Shown piece after piece: positions 50,306-55,728 of a DNA stretch of 55,728 nt. The notes beneath the pieces are model-generated. The model did not search any database. It was not told where the DNA came from and saw only the letters and a program-made list of their open reading frames with translations. The DNA comes from Chitinophaga pinensis (GTDB lineage: Bacteria; Bacteroidota; Bacteroidia; SXHM01). Position 1 is the stretch's first letter; every line of letters starts with the position of its first letter. The translations under genes were made by a program, and so were the position numbers. The stretch lies in NCBI GenBank assembly GCA_945870105.1, contig CAMBRL010000005.1, positions 1 to 55,728 on the forward strand, written 5' to 3'.

Positions 50306-50846
50306 TGTTGCAGCCGATACTCACTTCCTGCTCAGCACTTACAGGCTTTCCCGCAAGAATATTATCCAATGCTTCGCGAATATCTTTCCCTGTAACAGGC
50401 TTGCCGTTGGATGGACGCGAATCATCTAGCTGTCCGCGATAAACACATTTAAGTTCTTCGTCAAAAATACTAAAGTCGGGTGTGCAGGCAGCAGCGTAAT
50501 CACGGGCCACATTCTGCGTTTCGTCATACAAATACGGAAAAGGGAATTTATTTGCTGTTGCAAAGCCTTTCATCATTTCCGGTCCATCCTGTGGATAATT
50601 TTCCACATCGTTGGAGCTGATTGCAATAAAGGAAACACCTTTAGGAATATAATCGTTTGCAATTCTTACCAACTCATCTATTACATGCACTACAAAGGGG
50701 CAATGATTACAGATGAACATGATGACAGTTGCTTTGTCTGAGCTCAATTCATCAAGCGATATTACTTTTCCTGAAACTGTATCCGGCAAAGAAAATGCAG
50801 GAGCTGGGAAGCCGAGGGGAATTAGTGTTGTGGGGGTTTGTGCCAT
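50289..50846 (-). CDS. Thioredoxin-fold redoxin (AhpC/TSA family)
   Basis: The 185-aa cytoplasmic protein has a peroxiredoxin-like fold, with APAFSLPDTVSGKVISLDEL, the active site ICNHCPFV (Cys46-x-x-Cys49), and the proline region AACTPDFSIFDEELKCVYRGQLDDSRPSN. This is the group of AhpC/TSA proteins with the CNHCPF motif. The redox pair suggests a disulfide reductase or peroxidase. Its partner is unknown. It lies 12 bp after the dioxygenase gene, read in the same direction. Confidence 0.88.
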   Translation of the reverse strand: MAQTPTTLIPLGFPAPAFSLPDTVSGKVISLDELSSDKATVIMFICNHCPFVVHVIDELVRIANDYIPKGVSFIAISSNDVENYPQDGPEMMKGFATANKFPFPYLYDETQNVARDYAAACTPDFSIFDEELKCVYRGQLDDSRPSNGKPVTGKDIREALDNILAGKPVSAEQEVSIGCNIKWKQ

Positions 50847-50858
50847 GTCTCTAGTTCC

Positions 50859-51458
50859 TTAATTTTTCATCCATCCTGTAATACTATATCGCTCCCTCTT
50901 TGTCGGCAATACTTCGTGTTCTATTTCATCGCTTTTAAAACAAACGAAACGTCCGAAAACAGGAGCAACATCTTTGAATATTTCATTATTGTAAATGCGG
51001 AGTTGCCCGCCATCATTTTCAGTCCAGTCTTGGTTCAGATAAAGCACACAGGAAATTGTGCGACCTGAATCACGCTGAAAACGATCAAGATGTTTTTTAT
51101 AAAAGCTACCTTCGGGATAAACTGCAAAATGAAATTCCACTTCTTTTAAACCGAGAAAAAATTCGCGGTTCAGAAACTGTTTCAACTGTTCCATTTGTTT
51201 CAAAAACTGCTTTTGAAGATAGCTCAGGTTTTGCTCATCCAGCCAGTGAACATAATCACTGCGGATTTCTGAAACCACTTTATGCTCCGCACCTTTGCCT
51301 ATGCCTGCCTGTTTAAATTGACCGCTTTTAAAAAGAAGCATTTCCTCTTTTAACAATTCCTGTAAAAAATCAGTTATAAAAAAATCATCGGTAACAGCCC
51401 AGCCGTTTTCGGCAAGGCTATCGGCTAATTCAGAGAATATAATTTCGGGTGATTTCAT
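50859..51458 (-). CDS. 2-oxoglutarate/Fe(II)-dependent dioxygenase (SM-20/prolyl-hydroxylase-like)
   Basis: The 199-aa protein has the metal triad H123-x-D125 (KKHLDRF) and H181 (EIEHEVLP), with Arg190 for 2-oxoglutarate (KRERYSITGWM), plus SCVLYLNQDWTENDGGQLRIY that is typical of prolyl 4-hydroxylase-type enzymes. Such enzymes hydroxylate prolyl or other residues in proteins, often in translation factors. The target here is not shown. It shares a direction and short gap with the redoxin gene. Confidence 0.88.
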   Translation of the reverse strand: MKSPEIIFSELADSLAENGWAVTDDFFITDFLQELLKEEMLLFKSGQFKQAGIGKGAEHKVVSEIRSDYVHWLDEQNLSYLQKQFLKQMEQLKQFLNREFFLGLKEVEFHFAVYPEGSFYKKHLDRFQRDSGRTISCVLYLNQDWTENDGGQLRIYNNEIFKDVAPVFGRFVCFKSDEIEHEVLPTKRERYSITGWMKN

Positions 51459-51460
51459 TT

Positions 51461-51497
51461 TACCGCAAAGGCACTAAAGCACAAAGTTGCACAAAGA
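51461..51497. repeat. CACAAAG-type short dispersed repeat
   Basis: CGCAAAGGCACTAAAGCACA followed by AAG-TTGCACAAAG contains repeated (C/G)CACAAAG units. It is a common class of intergenic repeat in Bacteroidota and fills the start of the divergent gap before the radical SAM gene. Confidence 0.4.
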
Positions 51498-51547
51498 AAT
51501 TTATTAACAACAACTAAAGAGAAAACAGCTTTCATTATTTTTAGGGT

Positions 51548-52615
51548 ATGGAAAACGAAGACAAATACTTTAAAGGCAGAGGCGCTCAACTCAACACTGC
51601 CAACCGTTTTCTGAAACAGGAATATGTGCAGGAACATATTGAAGCCTTGGACGAAGAGTTTTTAGGTGATGAGCGCACCAAGCTATTTTTTGAACATCCT
51701 AAAAAGATTATCAATAAAGTGGAAAGCCCTGATATTCCGGGGTTATATTCACTCAATCCCTATCAGGGTTGTGAGCATGGCTGCATTTATTGCTATGCAC
51801 GCAATGCTCATCAATACTGGGGTTTTAGTGCCGGCTTGGACTTTGAACGCAAGATTATTGTAAAACCCGATGCTGCCAAATTGCTGCGCGAGGCATTTGA
51901 GAGAAAGAGTTGGGTGCCCAGCCCAGTAATGGTTTCGGGCAATACCGACTGTTACCAACCAATTGAAAAGAAGCTAAAGATAACCCGTCAGTTGCTGGAG
52001 GTTTTCTTAGAATACCGCAACCCGATTGCTATGATAACAAAGAACAGTCTTATTCTGCGTGACACTGATTTGCTGAGCGAATTGGCAAAACATAAACTAG
52101 TTCACGTAATGGTTTCCATCACTTCGCTGAAAGAAGAGTTGCGATTAAAAATGGAGCCACGCACGGCTTCTGCAAAAAAACGGTTGAACGTATTGAACCA
52201 ATTATCAAAAGCAGGTGTACCCTGCGGAGTAATGACTGCGCCCATTATTCCGGGCTTAAACAGCATGGAAATTCCTTCTATTATTAAACAGGCTGCCGAC
52301 AACGGTGCTGTAAATGCGGGCTATACTATCGTGCGCCTCAACGGTTCCATTAGTGAAATTTTCACCAACTGGATTCACAAAAACTTTCCTGACAGAGCAG
52401 AGAAAGTGCTGCATCAAATTCAGGATTGCCATGGCGGACAACTGAACGACAGCCGCTACGGCACACGCATAAAAGGCGAAGGCGAAATTGCAGAATCAAT
52501 TAAGCAGATATTTGTGAATTCAGTAAAACGCTACATGAAAGGTCGTTATTCCGAAGAACTAAACACTGCTGATTTTCGAAGGCCGGGCGAAGCATGGCAA
52601 TTGGAATTGTTTTGA
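51548..52615 (+). CDS. PA0069-family radical SAM protein
   Basis: The 355-aa protein has the iron-sulfur motif C75-x-x-x-C79-x-x-C82 (GCEHGCIYCYAR), preceded by SLNPYQG, the signature of the PA0069/SplB-like family of radical SAM proteins. Further landmarks are VMVSGNTDCYQPIEKKLKITR, ITKNSLILRD and APIIPGLNSMEI. The reaction is not known. It is divergent from the dioxygenase gene and starts at ATG 51548. Confidence 0.93.
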   Translation: MENEDKYFKGRGAQLNTANRFLKQEYVQEHIEALDEEFLGDERTKLFFEHPKKIINKVESPDIPGLYSLNPYQGCEHGCIYCYARNAHQYWGFSAGLDFERKIIVKPDAAKLLREAFERKSWVPSPVMVSGNTDCYQPIEKKLKITRQLLEVFLEYRNPIAMITKNSLILRDTDLLSELAKHKLVHVMVSITSLKEELRLKMEPRTASAKKRLNVLNQLSKAGVPCGVMTAPIIPGLNSMEIPSIIKQAADNGAVNAGYTIVRLNGSISEIFTNWIHKNFPDRAEKVLHQIQDCHGGQLNDSRYGTRIKGEGEIAESIKQIFVNSVKRYMKGRYSEELNTADFRRPGEAWQLELF

Positions 52616-52644
52616 TATTTTCGCGCAAGAAAAAAACTAACAAC

Positions 52645-53559
52645 ATGAAACGAAACCTAATTCTACTCTTCACTTTAGCTCTTTATACCTCAGCATTCGC
52701 AACATTGAAAAGCGACACGCTAACTTTTACCGTTAAAGCTCTTTCTGGCCGCAAACCGCTGTCTTATGCCAGTTTTGAAATAAAACAAAACACACAGTTT
52801 ATCTTCACCGGAGTTACGGATGCGAATGGAACTTACAAAGTAAGTATTCCCGCATTACGCGATGCGTTAACACCTGTTGAAATTATTTTCAAGGAGAAAA
52901 GCCATGAGACTTTTACGATTAAGAATGTAAGTCTTGCTGCAGGAAAAACGTATGAGGCAAACATGAAATCGTTGCTTTCTGCTGCCACAAAAACAAACGA
53001 AGAACAAGCCAAAGTTGTAAAATCTCAAGAAAAAGAAAACGAGAAATTAGAGAAGAAAAGTGAAGATCTGGAAAAAGATTTAAAAAAGGCAGAGAAAGAA
53101 ACGGCACAGGCAGAAAAGGAAGCAAAAACAGCAGAGAAAGCCACCAAACAAGCCGAAAAAGAAAAGAAAGAAGCCGAGAAAAAAACCAAAACCGCAGAGA
53201 AAGAACTGAAGAAAAAAGAAAAGGAAGAAGCTGCGCGTGCTAAAACACAAGGTAAAATTGACAAGCTGGAAGACAAAAAATTAAATGTTGCAGAAAATGT
53301 TGCGAAGTTGGAAGTGAAGCAGAAAAAGCTAGACAAAAAAAATAGCAAGATTGACAAATCCGAAGCCAAGCTGAACAAGAAAATTGCAAAAGGTAAAATG
53401 ACACCCGCAGAGGTTGAAGCTGCAAAAGCCGAAATCATGGCGCAACGTGCCAGCCTTTTGGAAGACAAAAGCAAAATCACCAAAAAGAAAGAGGAATACA
53501 ACTTAGAATTGCAAGAACTTGATAAGAAAGAAAACAAGTTAGAGAAGAAGCTTAATTAA
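52645..53559 (+). CDS. Secreted Lys/Glu-rich coiled-coil protein with N-terminal beta domain
   Basis: From ATG 52645 the 304-aa product has a signal peptide (MKRNLILLFTLALYTSAFA), a carboxypeptidase-regulatory-like beta domain (about 20-115: TFTVKALSGRKPLSYASFEI, FTGVTDANGTYKVSIP), and then ~180 residues of charged coiled-coil (KKAEKETAQAEKEAKTAEKA and similar, in heptads of Glu, Lys, Ala). The coil has no hydrophobic segment after it, so the protein is likely periplasmic or surface-exposed. I know of no function; the regulatory-like domain suggests a structural role. An upstream start inside the previous gene is rejected. Confidence 0.8.
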   Translation: MKRNLILLFTLALYTSAFATLKSDTLTFTVKALSGRKPLSYASFEIKQNTQFIFTGVTDANGTYKVSIPALRDALTPVEIIFKEKSHETFTIKNVSLAAGKTYEANMKSLLSAATKTNEEQAKVVKSQEKENEKLEKKSEDLEKDLKKAEKETAQAEKEAKTAEKATKQAEKEKKEAEKKTKTAEKELKKKEKEEAARAKTQGKIDKLEDKKLNVAENVAKLEVKQKKLDKKNSKIDKSEAKLNKKIAKGKMTPAEVEAAKAEIMAQRASLLEDKSKITKKKEEYNLELQELDKKENKLEKKLN

Positions 53560-53600
53560 TCTTTGCCAAACTTAGCTCATCAGCTATTCGTGCGATTAGC

Positions 53601-53608
53601 TAATTTTG
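53601..53608 (+). promoter_or_regulatory. -7 box of the LptA/OstA-like gene
   Basis: TAATTTTG, 5 bp before ATG 53614, which predicts a nearly leaderless message and decides the start against the longer frame. Confidence 0.55.
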
Positions 53609-53613
53609 CCAGT

Positions 53614-55116
53614 ATGCGCTATTTATATTTTCTCATTACTATTTTCCTTGCAGTAAGCGCTTTTGCGCAGGATGCCCCGCGCAAAATAGAACTGCTTCAT
53701 GCCAACGAGTTACAGTATGATGAGCGCCAAACAGGTAAGGTGCGCAGGCTACTAGGTGATGTACAGTTCAAACACGATGATGCCCTTATGTTTTGCGACA
53801 GCGCTTGGCTTTACAGCGAAACCAATACTATGGATGCCTTCAGCCGCGTACACATCAAGCAGGGTGATACCTTAGACCTCTATGGCGACAAACTCAACTA
53901 CAACGGAAACACCAAAGTAGCCGTAGTTACGGGCAATGTGGTGCTTATTGACAAAGAAATAAAACTCACCACCGACCGCCTTACTTATGACCGTGCCAGC
54001 GGCATCTCCAACTACACAACAGGCGGAAAAATAGTACAGAAAGAAGACACACTTACCAGCATCTTCGGCTATTATTATTCTGGCGAAAAGATGTTGCACT
54101 TCCGCAAAAATGTGGTGCTTGTAAATCCAAAATACACCATCAACTGCGATACGCTAAAGTTTAAGACCACTACCGAAGTGGCTTACTTCCTTGGCCCTAC
54201 CGTAATTGTAAGCGATGAAAACACCATCTATTGCGAGAACGGATGGTACGATACCCGTAACGATGTTTCGCAGTTTAATCAACATGCAAAAATTACTTCC
54301 AAAGAACAAACCATAACGGGTGACAGCATTTATTACGACCGTGCCACCGGCTTCGGAAAAGCAATTAATAACATTGTGTTGCGAGATACCGTGCAGGAAG
54401 TGGTTATCAATGGCGACTACGGAGAGTTTTTTCGCAGTGATGAAAAAACCATAGTAACCGGAAAAGCTCTGATGAAACAAAACCTGAGTGGTGACACACT
54501 TTACCTCCATGCCGATACTCTGAAAACCACCTTAGATACCGTTTCAGAAAAACGCACGCTCTTCGCTTATCACAAAGCGAAATTCTTTAAAAGCGATTTT
54601 CAGGGTATGTGCGACTCACTAGTTTATTCCTACAAAGACTCGGCAATCAGCATGTATTACCTCCCCATACTCTGGAACGACAGCAATCAGTTGACCGCTG
54701 ATACTACCTTTCTGCAAATGGCAAACGGAAAAATGCACGAAATGCGCATGCGCAACAATGCCTTTATTATTTCAAGTGAGGACACTGCACACTTTAACCA
54801 GATAAAAGGCAAGAACATGAATGGCTTTTTCGAGAACAGTAAACTCTACAAAGTTCGCGTTATCGGCAACGGACAAACTATTTATTATGCCCATGAAGAC
54901 GACAAACCTGTGGAAAATGTAAACAAAGCCGAAAGCAGTGACATGCTGATTTTTGTGGACAGCAGTAAAGTAAAATCCATCACCTTCATCACCAAACCCG
55001 ATGCTACGCTTTATCCACTAAAAGAAGTAGCTAAAGAAGATTTAAAACTCAAAGATTTTTCGTGGAAGAACATTTTGCGGCCGAGAAAAATTGAAGATGT
55101 CTTTAAGTGGGAGTAG
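53614..55116 (+). CDS. LptA/OstA-like lipopolysaccharide-transport protein
   Basis: The 500-aa product has a signal peptide (MRYLYFLITIFLAVSAFAQ) and repeats of a beta-jellyroll strand pattern that characterises OstA/LptA: IELLHANELQYDER, LLGDVQFKHDDALMFCDSAWLY, DLYGDKLNYNGNTKVAVVTGNVVL and further GD...Y-D...G units to ~residue 330. Such proteins form a groove that carries lipopolysaccharide or other lipids across the periplasm. Bacteroidota members are longer than E. coli LptA (185 aa). It is not in an operon with other lpt genes here. The region after ~340 is of unknown type. Confidence 0.85.
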   Translation: MRYLYFLITIFLAVSAFAQDAPRKIELLHANELQYDERQTGKVRRLLGDVQFKHDDALMFCDSAWLYSETNTMDAFSRVHIKQGDTLDLYGDKLNYNGNTKVAVVTGNVVLIDKEIKLTTDRLTYDRASGISNYTTGGKIVQKEDTLTSIFGYYYSGEKMLHFRKNVVLVNPKYTINCDTLKFKTTTEVAYFLGPTVIVSDENTIYCENGWYDTRNDVSQFNQHAKITSKEQTITGDSIYYDRATGFGKAINNIVLRDTVQEVVINGDYGEFFRSDEKTIVTGKALMKQNLSGDTLYLHADTLKTTLDTVSEKRTLFAYHKAKFFKSDFQGMCDSLVYSYKDSAISMYYLPILWNDSNQLTADTTFLQMANGKMHEMRMRNNAFIISSEDTAHFNQIKGKNMNGFFENSKLYKVRVIGNGQTIYYAHEDDKPVENVNKAESSDMLIFVDSSKVKSITFITKPDATLYPLKEVAKEDLKLKDFSWKNILRPRKIEDVFKWE

Positions 55117-55122
55117 GCTATC

Positions 55123-55226
55123 CGTCATTGCGAGGGTTTTTCACCCGAAGCAATCTCACTTTATCGTCAATAGTAAATATAACATGAGATTGCTTCGCCC
55201 CGCGAAAAGCGGGACTCGCAATGACG
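55123..55226. repeat. Composite inverted repeat between LptA-like and porT-like genes
   Basis: CGTCATTGCGAG at the left (55123-) and CTCGCAATGACG at the right (ending 55226) are inverted, as are GAAGCAATCTCA and TGAGATTGCTTC. The first 34 bp (55123-55156) are the exact reverse complement of 2838-2871. A CCCCGC/GCGGG part is also present. Confidence 0.85.
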
Positions 55227-55227
55227 A

Positions 55228-55728
55228 TTACTCAAAGTGAAACGACAGCAAAAACGCCATTGAATTCAGTTTATTGATACTTTGCGTGTAAATGGTTTCG
55301 TCTTTAACCAACAGGTTATTCATTCCGAAGGAGACCTTCAGTTCGGGCGAGAATTTGAAATACTGCATATATAAATCAAAGCCAACACCTAACTCATAGG
55401 CATAGTCAATGCGGTTGAGCTTTACCACTACCTCGTTATCACCCGTTTTAATTTTAGATTGTGAAGCCATATCCATTATAAACTTACCTCCGCCCAATAT
55501 ATAAACCCTCCAGTTGCCATCGTTAATCCGCACCGATTTAAACTTGAGTGAAAGCGGAAACTCCAGTAAAACAGATTCCAGCTTTTGTTCTTCACTGCGT
55601 TCTACCGGCTGACCAAGTGTATCCAACGTACTCAGCGTATATTTCAATCTGCGATCGGCAAACGAAAGGTCAGGAATAAAGCGCAGGTTAAAGTGCTGCC
55701 CTATTCTAAGGTCGGTAATAATACCCAG
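55228..55728 (-). CDS. PorT-like outer-membrane beta-barrel protein, 5' truncated by window edge
   Basis: The frame is open from the right edge (LGIITDLRIGQHFNLRFIPDLSFADRR ...) to the stop before the repeat; the TTG at 55647 is internal. The last residues (LNSMAFLLSFHFE) end in the aromatic residue of a barrel strand. The strand pattern and phrase TDLRIG.HFNLRFIP match the PorT/SprT family of T9SS components, where it is an outer-membrane barrel needed for secretion of T9SS cargo. The rest of the gene (about 80-100 residues) lies outside the window. I assign the family with moderate confidence, as only the C-terminal part is visible. Confidence 0.7.
   Translation of the reverse strand: MGIITDLRIGQHFNLRFIPDLSFADRRLKYTLSTLDTLGQPVERSEEQKLESVLLEFPLSLKFKSVRINDGNWRVYILGGGKFIMDMASQSKIKTGDNEVVVKLNRIDYAYELGVGFDLYMQYFKFSPELKVSFGMNNLLVKDETIYTQSINKLNSMAFLLSFHFE

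Noticed and set aside
53025-53537. 170-codon minus-strand frame rich in Ser and Phe
   Set aside because: It is the antisense of the Lys/Glu coiled coil, which always gives Phe/Ser-rich complement.
1-55728. tRNA, rRNA, riboswitch or prophage
   Set aside because: I found no cloverleaf, rRNA signature, known aptamer core or phage gene by reading; a tRNAscan-SE or Infernal run would settle it.

Overview
The window comes from a chromosome of the phylum Bacteroidota, most likely a gliding or free-living, non-Bacteroides lineage such as Chitinophagales or Flavobacteriales; order and genus cannot be fixed by eye. The evidence is a set of secreted proteins with type IX secretion (T9SS) C-terminal sorting domains of type A and type B, SprB and PKD repeat adhesins, a GldF-GldG fusion, a PorT-like barrel, and the Bacteroidota -7 promoter box (TAnnTTTG) before many genes. 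I see no rRNA, tRNA, CRISPR array, prophage or plasmid backbone.

Layout. 1-10.2 kb is an accessory, surface-protein region. It holds a 5'-truncated Asp-box (BNR) protein and a WD/delta-60-like secreted protein, both with type A sorting domains, a Crp/Fnr-type regulator flanked by two mirrored palindromes, a non-coding stretch with a 42-bp tandem hairpin array, an unrecognised 318-aa protein, and a large LamG + SprB + PKD adhesin. 10.3-14.7 kb is a MacB-like ABC efflux operon (ATPase, two paralogous permeases, membrane fusion protein). 14.9-23.0 kb returns to T9SS cargo: a secreted alpha/beta hydrolase, a lectin/PKD adhesin, and a paralogous PKD adhesin that has lost its 3' end at an IS21-family end relic. 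23.2-26.7 kb carries the GldFG fusion and a DUF4340 partner.

From 26.7 kb to the right edge the content is mostly housekeeping, in tightly packed, often overlapping genes: yciO, transaldolase, murQ, bioA with an NDH-2-type dehydrogenase, mutL followed by two rhomboid proteases and an exonuclease/phosphatase-family protein, murA, a TlpA-like thioredoxin, a CoA-transferase, grpE-dnaJ, an ABC exporter followed by Ppx/GppA and an NtrC-type response regulator without a DNA-binding domain, a DMT transporter, a redoxin, a 2OG-Fe(II) oxygenase, a PA0069-type radical SAM protein, a coiled-coil lipo/secreted protein, an LptA/OstA-like protein and the 3' part of a porT-like gene.

Intergenic DNA is rich in dispersed palindromic repeats. 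The same 34-bp repeat occurs at both ends of the window and the same 26-bp repeat occurs at 2.6 and 27.9 kb. One palindromic element has entered the coding region of grpE. The most unusual features are the covarying hairpin array beside the Crp-like gene, the IS21-end relic that truncates one PKD adhesin and sits next to the promoter of its paralogue, the GldF-GldG fusion, and MurA with Asp in place of the fosfomycin-target Cys. No clearly new defence or biosynthetic system is evident.
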